Shown here piece after piece: positions 1 through 8,188 of a stretch of DNA of 64,000 bases; the stretch's first letter is position 1; each line of letters starts with the position of its first letter. The position numbers were made by a program, and so were the translations under genes. Under the pieces are notes generated by a model. It searched no databases. It was not told the DNA's origin and saw only the letters and a list, made by a program, of their open reading frames with translations. Location: NCBI GenBank assembly GCA_017470485.1, contig JAFUYQ010000013.1:124001-188000 (forward strand), given 5' to 3'. Source of the DNA: Synergistaceae bacterium (GTDB taxonomy: Bacteria; Synergistota; Synergistia; Synergistales; Aminobacteriaceae).

Positions 1-1
1 C

Positions 2-628
2 GGTGCGTCATTCGCTGCAACGAGTCCCGAAAGCATTATTGACGATGCACTCTCAATGCTCAAGGAAATCTCATCGGAAGAAGATGTCTCGTCAATGGCC
101 GATACTGTGAGGACTTCACACGCAATCGCAATAGTACCCTCAATGGTCAAGGCCGGATTCATCATCGGCGGCGAGTACGGCGAGGGCTTAATACTCCGTC
201 ACAAAGACGGCAAATGGTACGGCCCCAGCTTCTACAACATCGGCGGAGGCTCATTCGGATTTCAGATAGGCGCGCAGAGTGTTGCGCTTCTCATGGCGGT
301 CATCAACGAGAAGGGAGTCGGCGCGTTCACGGGAAGCAAAACAAAACTCGGCGGCGACATCGCTATAGCTGCCGGCCCTGTCGGAAGACGCGCTGAGGCA
401 GCAACTGACGCACAGGCTAAGGCTTCAATTTACAGCTACTCGATGAGCAAGGGGTTATTCGCAGGGCTGTCGCTCGAAGGCTCGGTAATCAGTATCAGCG
501 TAAAACGGAATAACGAATACTGGGGCGGTAAAGTCTCGGCCAAAGAGGCTCTTAATAAACCGGCAACTGACAAGAGAATACTTCCGCTGATTAAGGCACT
601 TGACGAACTCATTAAGAAAGCAAACTAA
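2..628 (+). CDS. SYLF/Ysc84-domain lipid-binding protein (5' end outside window)
   Basis: The reading frame is open to the left edge, and its first ATG inside the window (56) falls mid-protein, so the N-terminus is missing. The visible 200 or so residues match the SYLF (DUF500/Ysc84) family. There is a Gly-rich core around GGEYGEGLIL, then YGPSFYNIGGGSFGFQIGAQ, a segment about blocking or acting on GSKTKLGGDIAIAAGPVGR, and the SYSMSKGLFAGLSLEGS stretch typical of the family's C-terminal half. Family members bind phosphoinositides or membranes in eukaryotes; bacterial ones are usually exported and of unknown role. Whether this one has a signal peptide cannot be seen. A hairpin terminator follows at once, so it is probably the last gene of a rightward unit, convergent with yraN. 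Confidence 0.85.
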   Translation, partial: GASFAATSPESIIDDALSMLKEISSEEDVSSMADTVRTSHAIAIVPSMVKAGFIIGGEYGEGLILRHKDGKWYGPSFYNIGGGSFGFQIGAQSVALLMAVINEKGVGAFTGSKTKLGGDIAIAAGPVGRRAEAATDAQAKASIYSYSMSKGLFAGLSLEGSVISISVKRNNEYWGGKVSAKEALNKPATDKRILPLIKALDELIKKAN

Positions 629-642
629 AGCACAGCAAAAAA

Positions 643-682
643 TTAACAGGGAGCATTTCGCTTTGCCCCCTGTTTTTTTTTT
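643..682 (+). terminator. Rho-independent terminator after the SYLF gene
   Basis: AACAGGG (645-651) pairs with CCCTGTT around 667-673, followed by an uninterrupted run of T to 682. It closes the rightward SYLF gene and lies against the stop codon of the convergent yraN-like gene. Confidence 0.85.
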
Positions 683-1053
683 CAGCCGGTAATGTCCCTT
701 ATGTGTTCAATCGTCCAGTCCTCAAGATTATTTCTGTCATTAACCGTTATTCCCACAACGTCAATCCTCCAGAAACCTTCCCAGCCTATACTCTCCATGT
801 AGAGACTTCCTGACCTCTTGAGAATGTTCACCTTATGACCGTAAACTGAATCCGTTGCGCTCTGAAATTGATTTTCTGTTCTGCACCTTACCTCAACGAT
901 TACAAGCTCATCGGATTTAGGGTCTTCCGCGATTATGTCAAGTTCGCCGTATTTATTCCTCGCATTCCGTTCAAGAATCCTCCAGCCCAGCGACACTAAA
1001 TATTTTGCCGCAGTATCCTCCGCGTAACGTCCCAGAGTATTATCGTCTATCAT
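682..1053 (-). CDS. YraN / UPF0102 family putative nuclease
   Basis: At 123 residues this has the usual UPF0102 size. The restriction-endonuclease-like core is visible: GRYAEDTAAKYL at the N-terminus, then R-N-A-R-N-K-Y-GELDIIA and a strand reading IVEVRCR. The family normally has VEVK, so the catalytic Lys is replaced by Arg here. The family is thought to act on DNA or RNA, but no firm function is known. It is the last gene of a tight leftward run (FliK-like, FlhB-like, YraN), 6 bases after the FlhB-like gene. YraN homologs often sit next to rnhB, as they nearly do here. Confidence 0.85.
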   Translation of the reverse strand: MIDDNTLGRYAEDTAAKYLVSLGWRILERNARNKYGELDIIAEDPKSDELVIVEVRCRTENQFQSATDSVYGHKVNILKRSGSLYMESIGWEGFWRIDVVGITVNDRNNLEDWTIEHIRDITG

Positions 1054-1059
1054 AATTTT

Positions 1060-1350
1060 TCATCGCATTTTCGGCGGAACTGATGAGGCTTCCTTGTCGA
1101 GTTTATAGACCCACGCAAGAACCCTCGCTACTACTTCATATAGTTCTGAAGGAATCTCCTCGCCGAGTTCCAGCGAAATCAACGCTGATACAAGTGCCGC
1201 GTCCTCAACGATAGGAACATCAGCTTCAACAGCCTTCTCGACGATTTTACGGGCAATGAAGCCCTCGCCCTTCGCTACGACTTCGGGGGCCCGCATGGTT
1301 TTGTTATCGTACTTGACCGCTACAGCCTTATCGGGTTTATTGTCAGCCAT
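1060..1350 (-). CDS. FlhB C-terminal-domain-like protein (YlqH type)
   Basis: A 96-residue protein resembling the cytoplasmic C-terminal domain of FlhB/YscU, the substrate-specificity switch of flagellar and type III export. Visible motifs are AVAVKYD, APEVVAKGEGFIARKI and IPSELYEVVARVLAWVYKL. The membrane domain and the autocleaved NPTH loop are absent; the protein starts about where the post-cleavage fragment of FlhB would. Stand-alone copies are known as YlqH in Bacillus, next to a FliK-like gene and rnhB, the same order as here. Its role outside a flagellum is unknown. Confidence 0.85.
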   Translation of the reverse strand: MADNKPDKAVAVKYDNKTMRAPEVVAKGEGFIARKIVEKAVEADVPIVEDAALVSALISLELGEEIPSELYEVVARVLAWVYKLDKEASSVPPKMR

Positions 1351-1353
1351 TTT

Positions 1354-2460
1354 TCACACCGTTATGTCCAATCCGCGCCCTGCCGCTAAAATATCACGCG
1401 AATTTTCAGCGGCTCTCACCGCGATACCTATGAGAGTTACGGGGATACCGACTCCCTGAAGCTCCCTTCTGAGTTCGCGCCGTCTCTTTTCGATTAGCCT
1501 GCATGTTGAGGCTTTCTCAGCGTTTAGCGTCAAGTTACAGCTTTTACCGTCGCTCTCAACTAATCCGCCGACCTCGCCCAGCGTTGAGCCGGTAATCCCG
1601 AATCCTACCTGCCAGTATTTTTGACCTTCCTCAGAACTCGAACGCCCAACGTAAATTTTAGCGGTCATGTTCTGTGAAGCATTATCCATTAAAGGCCAGA
1701 AAGGCGCGGCAAGAAGTGCAGGATTTACTTCATTACGGGGCGATTTCATGAGGATTGACTGAGCCTGAAGAAATTTTGCGGTGTCATCGTTTCCTTCCTT
1801 CATTTTTCGGAGGACTTTAACGGGGTCATTGCCCTCTTTGGTTCGTTCCTTGAGTTCGCGGCGTATCTTGTTCCACATCTCAGTGGCTTCAGCACCGTTC
1901 ATGGCCGCATACTGGGACAATAACGAGGCGTTCTCAGCGGTCATAGGGACATCACGCGCCCATAACTCTATGAATGACGATAAACTTTCCTGACCTCCTG
2001 CTTTCCTCCAAGCGTCTTTTATTGCTGTGAGTACCTCATTGCTCAAGGGAAGTCCGCGAGACAAAAGGGCAGTTGCGAGTTCCCTGTCTCTTGCCGGAAT
2101 CTGTGAGAGGAATGAAAGTTCACCCTGCGAAAGTCTAAGCACCGGCACACCGTCAGGCCCTGAAGCGTCCCAGACAGCCCGGAAATGTTCGCCGGGTATC
2201 AATGAGAGAGTCGCGCGCGCCCTGAGTTCCTGCGGCACTCCGTTCACATCGACACGGACTAGATATGTTCCGTCCTGATTCATTCCCAAGACGCTGCCCT
2301 CTACTACCTGACCAGTTCTTACTCCGGCGAGCCTTGCGGCAATCTGCGAGGGCTGCTGAATCTGCGGCTGAGTCGAAATCTGCCCTTGACGTATGTTAGT
2401 GCTTATATTCTGCTGGGTCTGATTGTAACCGTTATCAATATTAACGTTTATCGGCGGCAT
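1354..2460 (-). CDS. FliK/YlqG-like protein with C-terminal hook-length-control-type domain
   Basis: A 368-residue protein whose neighbours (FlhB-like on one side, rnhB and rbgA on the other) match the Bacillus ylqG position. The first 40 residues are low complexity and rich in Gln, Asn and Ile. A segment around residues 45-110 (VVEGSVLG...YLVRVDVNGVPQELRA) looks like a small beta domain. The C-terminal 100 residues (WQVGFGITGSTLGEVGGLVE...LTLNAEKASTCRLIEKRRRELRRELQ) resemble the FliK C-terminal fold. There is no signal peptide or membrane segment. No flagellar structural gene lies in the window. The name is by domain resemblance and synteny; the function is unknown. Confidence 0.7.
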   Translation of the reverse strand: MPPINVNIDNGYNQTQQNISTNIRQGQISTQPQIQQPSQIAARLAGVRTGQVVEGSVLGMNQDGTYLVRVDVNGVPQELRARATLSLIPGEHFRAVWDASGPDGVPVLRLSQGELSFLSQIPARDRELATALLSRGLPLSNEVLTAIKDAWRKAGGQESLSSFIELWARDVPMTAENASLLSQYAAMNGAEATEMWNKIRRELKERTKEGNDPVKVLRKMKEGNDDTAKFLQAQSILMKSPRNEVNPALLAAPFWPLMDNASQNMTAKIYVGRSSSEEGQKYWQVGFGITGSTLGEVGGLVESDGKSCNLTLNAEKASTCRLIEKRRRELRRELQGVGIPVTLIGIAVRAAENSRDILAAGRGLDITV

Positions 2461-3151
2461 TAAAATTTCCCCTTTCCTGCAAAATTTTTCGGCAGAATGT
2501 CAGTCTGTGTTCATCAGTAAGTCCCAGCCTCTTAACCGTTTCCATGTGATTCATTGTCGGATAGCCCTTGTTCTTCTCGAAACCGTAATCAGGGTAAAGG
2601 CTGCTCATTTTTATCATCAGCCTGTCCCTTAACACTTTCGCGGCGACTGAAGCGGCCGAAACGCAGGGCACTAAATCATCAGCCCTGATTAACGCCCACT
2701 GCTTCAGCCCTAATTCAGGAAGTTCGTTAATTCCGTCAACGACCACGCAGGAAATTTTACTGTTAATATCCCCTGCGAGTTTCAGAACACTCTCGCGCAT
2801 TGCTGACAGTGAGGCATTGAGAATATTGTTCTGGTCAATGAACTTGTTGCTTGCCTTAAATGCACGCCACTTAACTTTCATTTCCTCCATAGCTCCGAAA
2901 ATCATCTCGCGTTTCTTCGGGCTTAAACGCTTTGAGTCTTTTAGTCCTAAATTAACGAGCTTTTCTTCCTGTTCAGGGGTAAGGAACACCGCGCAGGCAA
3001 CTACCGGCCCGGCCAATGCTCCGCGTCCGACCTCATCAGTTCCGATGACGGCTCCGTATTTTTCGAGGGGGCGGAGGAAGTCCCTTGCCTCTTCGGGTTC
3101 AGCGCGAGGGGGCAATATCAAATCCTCGAGAAATGTCAGTTGTCTCATCAT
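2441..3151 (-). CDS. rnhB: Ribonuclease HII
   Basis: Removes ribonucleotides from RNA-DNA hybrids and misincorporated ribonucleotides from DNA. The signature IGTDEVGRGALAGPVVA carries the catalytic Asp-Glu pair. The later acidic residues are in VVVDGINELP and in AAKVLRDRLM, and the family tail motif NKGYPTMNH is present. The frame is open further upstream to 3187, but a start there would overlap rbgA by 89 bases. The ATG at 3151 (or the adjacent one at 3148), with an AAAGGG upstream, gives an overlap of 53 bases and a normal N-terminus, so I chose it. Its 3' end overlaps the FliK-like gene by 20 bases, suggesting coupled translation. Confidence 0.93.
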   Translation of the reverse strand: MMRQLTFLEDLILPPRAEPEEARDFLRPLEKYGAVIGTDEVGRGALAGPVVACAVFLTPEQEEKLVNLGLKDSKRLSPKKREMIFGAMEEMKVKWRAFKASNKFIDQNNILNASLSAMRESVLKLAGDINSKISCVVVDGINELPELGLKQWALIRADDLVPCVSAASVAAKVLRDRLMIKMSSLYPDYGFEKNKGYPTMNHMETVKRLGLTDEHRLTFCRKILQERGNFNAADKR

Positions 3152-3959
3152 GAAAATCAACAGCCCTTTCACCGTCAGGAACTTCAAGGCAGAATTTCCC
3201 TAGTCTTCCCGAACTGAATGCCTCAATGAATTTCTGTCCTGCAAGTTCAGTATTGACTCTTCCGCCGGAGATTAAACAGCCGTATTTCCTTCCGATTAGT
3301 TCGAGAGTAACCGCCGGAATTTCATCAGGCTCAACGGGAATTAACGATGTCATATCCTTCTGCGTCAGGAAACTGATTAAAGACAGCGCGGCGTTCTCCC
3401 AGCCTCCGACTACCTCAGCTTTAGCGCACCCAAGCCACGACAAAATCAAATGCGCTCCTGCCTCAGCGTGGGGGTCAAGTATTCCCGGACTGTCAACGAT
3501 AAGCATCTCGGAATTTCTGTACCAGCTCACCGATTTTGTTACGCCCGGAATGTTTCCGACATCAGCCGATGATTTACCGGCAAGAAGATTCAGAAGCAAT
3601 GACTTCCCGACATTAGGTATACCGATGACAGCAAGCCTTACTTCCCTGTGAGGGGGCTTGAACTTCATGATTGCTCTGCGGATATTATTGAGTCCTTCTC
3701 TTTTTCGGAGGTCTGCGGAATACGAGAACTTCAAGGCGTTGAGCCACAGTGATAATTTCTGACTGTCGGCTAAATCCTTGCGCGAGAGAACGCGGATTAA
3801 CGGCTTTATTTTAGCGAGAGATTTTATCATCGGCGATGATGTTGACGAAGGAGCGCGGGAATCCCTGACCTCAATGACGACATCGAGTTTGCTGATGATT
3901 TCGAGGAGTTTCCGCGACCCTTTGGCCATGTGGCCGGGATACCAGACTGTACGCGGCAC
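3099..3959 (-). CDS. rbgA: Ribosome biogenesis GTPase A
   Basis: A circularly permuted GTPase (YlqF/RbgA) needed for late assembly of the 50S subunit. The family start WYPGHMAKGSRKL is clear. The motif order is permuted: the G4 equivalent comes first (SRKD, about residues 59-62, in place of the usual NKxD), then G1 GIPNVGKS (113-120), then G3 DSPG (156-159). The C-terminal half is shorter and less typical. The Asn-to-Ser change in G4 could loosen guanine specificity; this is inference. It begins 6 bases after lepB ends and overlaps rnhB. Confidence 0.93.
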   Translation of the reverse strand: MPRTVWYPGHMAKGSRKLLEIISKLDVVIEVRDSRAPSSTSSPMIKSLAKIKPLIRVLSRKDLADSQKLSLWLNALKFSYSADLRKREGLNNIRRAIMKFKPPHREVRLAVIGIPNVGKSLLLNLLAGKSSADVGNIPGVTKSVSWYRNSEMLIVDSPGILDPHAEAGAHLILSWLGCAKAEVVGGWENAALSLISFLTQKDMTSLIPVEPDEIPAVTLELIGRKYGCLISGGRVNTELAGQKFIEAFSSGRLGKFCLEVPDGERAVDFHDETTDISRGFDIAPSR

Positions 3960-3964
3960 GGTTC

Positions 3965-4510
3965 TTATTCCGGAATGCCTATGCGGTTAAGCGGCCAGTA
4001 ACGGAAGAATACAGGCCCTCTCATGTCGTCAATCGACGCGAAGCCCCAGTACCTGCTGTCCTGAGAGTTGCTTCTGTTGTCGCCGAGCATGAAGTATTTG
4101 CCTTCAGGAACTGTGAACGGTACTTCGGGGAAAACATTGCTCCTCCTGAGAGTGTAGCGGTCATGATTCTTCACGTAGGGTTCATCGGTGGGCCTGCCGT
4201 TGATGAAGACAATGCCGTTCTGAATATCAACCGTATCGCCCGGAACTGCTATGACTCTTTTCACGAAATCCCTTTCACGGTCAACAGGGTAACGGAAAAC
4301 ATATAATGAACCTCTCGAAGGCTCAAAGAAATGATTCCAGAACTTAGCGACAAGAACGCGGTCATTGATTTCGAGTGTCGGAATCATTGAGCCGCTTGGA
4401 ATCCAGAATGCCTGAACGATGAACGTTCTGATAATCATTGCGAGGACGAATGCCCATACTATAGTTTCGATTGCCTCGCGCCACCATGGCTTGACTGCCT
4501 CAGCTGCCAT
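3965..4510 (-). CDS. lepB: Signal peptidase I
   Basis: Cleaves Sec and Tat signal peptides at the outer face of the cytoplasmic membrane. One N-terminal membrane helix (about residues 13-35) is followed by the catalytic serine in SGSMIPTL (Ser41) and the catalytic lysine in RDFVKRVIAVPGD (Lys84). The C-terminal box GDNRSNSQDSRYWG is intact. At 181 residues it is of the short type. GAGGAG lies about 8 bases before the ATG. It heads the lepB-rbgA-rnhB run and appears to have its own promoter. Confidence 0.96.
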   Translation of the reverse strand: MAAEAVKPWWREAIETIVWAFVLAMIIRTFIVQAFWIPSGSMIPTLEINDRVLVAKFWNHFFEPSRGSLYVFRYPVDRERDFVKRVIAVPGDTVDIQNGIVFINGRPTDEPYVKNHDRYTLRRSNVFPEVPFTVPEGKYFMLGDNRSNSQDSRYWGFASIDDMRGPVFFRYWPLNRIGIPE

Positions 4511-4556
4511 TTTATTAACTCCTCTGTATTAATGTGAAATATTTTTCTACGAGTAA

Positions 4557-4585
4557 ATAATAACGCCTTAAACTTTATCGCGCAA
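4557..4585 (-). promoter_or_regulatory. Candidate sigma-70 promoter for lepB operon
   Basis: On the minus strand TTGCGC (4585-4580), a 17-base spacer and TATTAT (4562-4557) lie just beyond the upstream terminator and about 47 bases before the lepB start. The -35 matches only partly; position and spacing support it. Confidence 0.45.
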
Positions 4586-4623
4586 GAAAAAAAGCAGGCC
4601 TCATTCTCAATCTGAAGCCTGCC
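4586..4623 (-). terminator. Terminator after the rodZ-like gene
   Basis: Read leftward, GCAGGC (from 4622) pairs with GCCTGC (ending 4594) around an 17-base loop, followed by a seven-T run. It separates the yugP-to-rodZ unit from the lepB unit. Confidence 0.8.
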
Positions 4624-4632
4624 TTTATATTT

Positions 4633-5514
4633 TTATCTGCTTCTTCTCTGGACAGTGCTGTAAGTTCCGTCAGGGTTATAGAGATAAGTCTCAGAACGTT
4701 TCGCAGAAGGGTTAGCGATTCCGAGATCTCTTCCGTTGAGAATGATCTGTGCCGCTGTCGGACGGCCTATAACGACTCTTGCTGTCGAGTTCAAATCCCA
4801 CCGCATTGAGTCGCCCCTCTTCAGCGTCCTTCTGAAGACCGGCTGTGAAGTTCCGAAACTTACGCTTAGCCATACGTCATTGACCGCGTGAATCTCAAGG
4901 AAAGGATTAATTTTCGGTTCAGGTTCTTCGGAGACCGGCTCATCGACTGAGACAGTAACCGCCTGAATTTCATTCTCAGTTTCGGCTGAAAGGTCTGACG
5001 AAAGACTCTCTACAGGCAGAGAAGTACCGCTGTTTCCCGAAAAATTGAACGGCTTGAATTTGCTCAGGTCAATTCCGCCGTGATTAACCGCGTACCAGAC
5101 ATAAGCTCCTGTTCCGGCCAGCGCAAGAAGAAGAACAAGAAATACCCAGAAATGCGAGGCCGGTTTGAAGCCTTCGGGTATTGACGAGCCGTTACCGAGA
5201 ATTTTCTTGATGTCCTTACGGGGCTGACGGGGTTCATTCTGCCGTTTCGGCTGTGCCGAGAATGCCCTGTCAAGCTGTAACATGAAATCTTCCTGCAAGT
5301 CCTCAGAATTTATCAGCTTCAGGTAAGTTCTCACGAAGCCTTTTACGTAAACGACCTCCGGGAAATTATTGTACTCCCCGCTCTCAATGCCGCGAAGATA
5401 CTCAGGGCGTATTTTCGTTCTGTCGAAAACAGATTCGAGAGTCATTCCTAAATTTTCGCGGCGTTCCGTTATCATCTGCCCAAGTTCTTTGAGGGCGTCA
5501 TTACGTTCATTCAA
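4633..5514 (-). CDS. RodZ-like membrane protein with Xre-type helix-turn-helix
   Basis: Domain layout follows RodZ, the MreB-binding cell-shape protein. A cytoplasmic helix-turn-helix lies at about residues 8-75 (LGQMITERRENLGMTLESV...YLRGIESGEYNNFPEVVYVKGFVRTYLKL). A basic linker and one membrane helix (about 122-143) follow, then an acidic linker and a C-terminal beta domain of the DUF4115 type (WLSVSFG...RTLKRGDSMRWDLNS...). It overlaps rpe by 8 bases. mreB is not in the window, so the cell-shape role rests on domain order alone. Confidence 0.8.
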   Translation of the reverse strand: MNERNDALKELGQMITERRENLGMTLESVFDRTKIRPEYLRGIESGEYNNFPEVVYVKGFVRTYLKLINSEDLQEDFMLQLDRAFSAQPKRQNEPRQPRKDIKKILGNGSSIPEGFKPASHFWVFLVLLLALAGTGAYVWYAVNHGGIDLSKFKPFNFSGNSGTSLPVESLSSDLSAETENEIQAVTVSVDEPVSEEPEPKINPFLEIHAVNDVWLSVSFGTSQPVFRRTLKRGDSMRWDLNSTARVVIGRPTAAQIILNGRDLGIANPSAKRSETYLYNPDGTYSTVQRRSR

Positions 5515-6190
5515 GATTTTTCAGTTCCTCCTTTAGTTTTCCGCGCAGCCCCTCAAGCCATGAAGCAGGGTTATCCTCACGGAAGACCGCGCTCCCCATA
5601 ACGATTGCATCACAGCCCGAAAGAACCGCATTGATTATATTATTCTCGTTTATTCCGCCGTCGATTTCAATGAGGTAATTATATTTATGAACTTCACGGA
5701 GACTTGCGAGCTGCCTTACTTTTTCCAGAGATGAGCCGATGAATTTCTGGCCGCCGAATCCCGGAGTAACCGACATCACAAGCACCAAGTCAGCGAGTTC
5801 AAGAACGCTCTCAATCTGACTCGCTGGTGTCGGAGGGCATAAGGCAATTCCAGCCTTTATTCCTGCGTCCCTTATTTTCGAGAGAACGGCGTGAAGAAGA
5901 TGGCTCTCCGTCTCGGCGTGAACGGTGATTAACGATACGCCCGCGTCAATAAAGAGAGGCAGTACGGTTTCGAGTCTGTCGGTCATGAGGTGGGTATCAA
6001 TGAAAGCGTCAGGGTATTTCCTCCTCAATGCCTTAGCCAGCGAAGGGCCGAACGAAAGGTTACGGACGAAATGAGCGTCCATAATGTCAAGATGAAGCCA
6101 GTCAAATTTATTTTGAAGAGACTCAATGCTTCCTGAGATGTTCAGAGGGTCGGCACCGAGAAGCGAGGGGGCTAAAAGAATTTCACGCAT
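5507..6190 (-). CDS. rpe: Ribulose-phosphate 3-epimerase
   Basis: Interconverts ribulose 5-phosphate and xylulose 5-phosphate in the pentose phosphate pathway. It is a TIM barrel of 227 residues. Family motifs are LAPSLLGADPLN at the start, HLDIMDAHFVRNLSFGP (metal His and catalytic Asp), DTHLMT, LVMSVTPGFGGQKFI and EIDGGINENN, all intact. The start ATG is 3 bases after the PASTA gene stop. In Firmicutes rpe follows prkC and rsgA; here it follows a kinase-less PASTA gene directly. Confidence 0.96.
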   Translation of the reverse strand: MREILLAPSLLGADPLNISGSIESLQNKFDWLHLDIMDAHFVRNLSFGPSLAKALRRKYPDAFIDTHLMTDRLETVLPLFIDAGVSLITVHAETESHLLHAVLSKIRDAGIKAGIALCPPTPASQIESVLELADLVLVMSVTPGFGGQKFIGSSLEKVRQLASLREVHKYNYLIEIDGGINENNIINAVLSGCDAIVMGSAVFREDNPASWLEGLRGKLKEELKNLE

Positions 6191-6193
6191 GAT

Positions 6194-7450
6194 TTAATTC
6201 TTCCTTTCCTGCCACACAAATTCGCCGCCCAAGTAAATCGTAACGACGCATTCCTTAGAGTATCTTACATTTGTGCTTATGCTCTCGCCGCTTCTGACCT
6301 GCTTGTTCATGACATCGCGTTTGCCCGAAGGATCTGTAACCTCAATCCTAAGATTCATCGGTCTGGCAATCGGAGGCACTACGTAACGTATGTTAGCGGT
6401 CTTGCTGCCTCCTGATGATGAAGTTTTCTGAGTGCTTTGCTGAGTCTGCTTCGGCTGTGAAGGAGCTGAAGTTTTCGGCTGTGTCTGAGCAGTCTTTGCC
6501 GGTGCAGGCGTGTAATCATCACCGATAAATTCTTCTTCCTGCTGTTGAGCCGGTGAAGGCGGAGGAGTTTCGGCAGTTTTGGGCGGAGCGGACTGTGTTT
6601 GATTTTCGGTCTGAGGCTTGGGGGCTTGAGGTTTAGTATCCTGATTCTGCTGGCTTGTAACCCGTCTTGCCGTTCCGTTGGCGGTCGATGAAGTGTTCGA
6701 TTTAGAGTCCATGAAACCGGCCGGTCTTCGCTGAGTGGCAAGTTTCAAAATTACTCCCTGACCTGCGCGGAGAGTGCTTCCTGTTCCGGGTCTAGTCTCA
6801 ATCGCTAACCCCTCCGGCAGAAGCGGACTGTATACCTTATCGACACCCTGAATCTTCAGACCTGCGGCGGTAAGGACTTCGCGAGCCTCCTTCTCGGTCA
6901 TTCTGTTCACGTCAGGAACGGTGATAACTCCCGAAGCGTCCGCACCGTCCTGAACAAGAAGGTCAATTTTCTTTCCTGCCGGAACTTTTGAAGGGGCAGC
7001 AGGATTCTGAGCGATGACCTCACCGGCCTTTACTTTCGGTTCGCGAACCTTGACGACATCGCCGAGCGCGAATCCCTGAGCCTTAATTTCTTTCTGAGCC
7101 TCAGTGAGAGTCATTCCCTGAACGTCCGGGACTGCGTGAAGTTCGCCGCCCTTGCTGACCTGAAGAACGATTACCTGACCTTTTCGGAGTTCTGAACCTT
7201 CCTGAGGGGACTGAGCGAGTACGATTCCTTCTGGGAGAGTTGAGGCTGCCTGTTCGAGCTGGACTACAAGACCGAGTCTCTCAGCTTCGGCAACAGCGTC
7301 AACGGTGGATTTGTCGCGGAAATTCGGAATCTCTGATTTTCCTTCGGGCTTCATGAAGACGGTGTAGACAGCGATTGCGCCGGAGGCAAATATTATTGCG
7401 CTCACAAGGAAAAGTGTCGTTAATATAATTCCTCCGTTATGTTTTTTCAA
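6194..7450 (-). CDS. Membrane-anchored protein with three PASTA domains, no kinase domain
   Basis: A short cytoplasmic start (MKKHNGG), a single membrane helix (about residues 8-30) and three consecutive PASTA repeats (about 38-103, 104-170, 174-240) are visible; each carries the PDV or PNF strand and the Gly-x-x-Leu-x-x-Gly turn. A Pro/Gln/Thr-rich linker of about 110 residues follows, then a C-terminal 65-residue beta-rich segment with several Val/Tyr strands. PASTA domains bind muropeptides or beta-lactams in PknB/PrkC kinases and some PBPs. There is no kinase or transpeptidase domain. It overlaps the ankyrin gene by 4 bases. A cell-wall sensing or structural role is inference. Confidence 0.85.
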   Translation of the reverse strand: MKKHNGGIILTTLFLVSAIIFASGAIAVYTVFMKPEGKSEIPNFRDKSTVDAVAEAERLGLVVQLEQAASTLPEGIVLAQSPQEGSELRKGQVIVLQVSKGGELHAVPDVQGMTLTEAQKEIKAQGFALGDVVKVREPKVKAGEVIAQNPAAPSKVPAGKKIDLLVQDGADASGVITVPDVNRMTEKEAREVLTAAGLKIQGVDKVYSPLLPEGLAIETRPGTGSTLRAGQGVILKLATQRRPAGFMDSKSNTSSTANGTARRVTSQQNQDTKPQAPKPQTENQTQSAPPKTAETPPPSPAQQQEEEFIGDDYTPAPAKTAQTQPKTSAPSQPKQTQQSTQKTSSSGGSKTANIRYVVPPIARPMNLRIEVTDPSGKRDVMNKQVRSGESISTNVRYSKECVVTIYLGGEFVWQERKN

Positions 7451-8172
7451 ATTTTACCCTCCCTGTTTAATTCTTTTAGTTTTAAGAGTGCATTAGTACC
7501 CTTTAACTTTTCATTTTCGAGAGCGTGGTCAAGTGCGGATTTTCCGTCTTTGTCCCTTGCTGATGAGTCAGCTCCTGCGTTAATGAGAGTCATAACGACT
7601 TTTTCATTATTCATCATGGCCGCGAGGATTAAAGCGGTTCTGCCGTTGTTGTTGGGAACGTCCTCCGAACCTGCGTCAATAAGAATGTTCACGACTTCGG
7701 GATTGGGATTGTTCATAGCGGCGTAAAGCAGTGCGGTCATGCCTATGCTGTTTTTTGCTTTGACATCAGCACCGGCTTTCAGGAGAACTTTTACGGCTTC
7801 GGGCGAATTTTTGTTGGCGGCACCCATTATGGGAGTCAATCCGTCATATCTTGCGGCATTAACATCAGCACCGGCCTTGACAAGAATATCAATGACTTCG
7901 GCTTTATTGTCTGAGGCAGTCCACATTAACGCAGTGTTGCCGTCATAAGCCTTGAAATTAACGTCCGCGCCGTGATCAATCAACAGCTTCACGACTTCGG
8001 GGGTATTCTCTCGTCCGGCCATGAATAACGGAGTCGAGCCGAACTCATTGGCGGCATTGACGAAAGAATTTACATTAACGCCCGAATCGAGAACGTTTTT
8101 AATTTCCTGATATGAACCGTCGCAGCATAACTCAATAAAATTCTGTTCTTTAACTTTCTGGAATGTTGCCAA
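7447..8172 (-). CDS. Ankyrin-repeat protein
   Basis: 241 residues made almost wholly of ankyrin repeats, about six, with the recurrent pattern LLxAGADVNAxxxDGxTPLxxAA. The repeats run from about residue 15 to 225 and end in a charged helix. No signal peptide or membrane segment is seen, so it is probably cytoplasmic and binds a protein partner. It lies 16 bases downstream of rsmB and overlaps the PASTA gene (ATGA), so it is co-translated with a cell-envelope gene. In related gene orders I know, no ankyrin gene sits here. Confidence 0.88.
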   Translation of the reverse strand: MATFQKVKEQNFIELCCDGSYQEIKNVLDSGVNVNSFVNAANEFGSTPLFMAGRENTPEVVKLLIDHGADVNFKAYDGNTALMWTASDNKAEVIDILVKAGADVNAARYDGLTPIMGAANKNSPEAVKVLLKAGADVKAKNSIGMTALLYAAMNNPNPEVVNILIDAGSEDVPNNNGRTALILAAMMNNEKVVMTLINAGADSSARDKDGKSALDHALENEKLKGTNALLKLKELNREGKI

Positions 8173-8188
8173 GTTTATATAACCTCTC

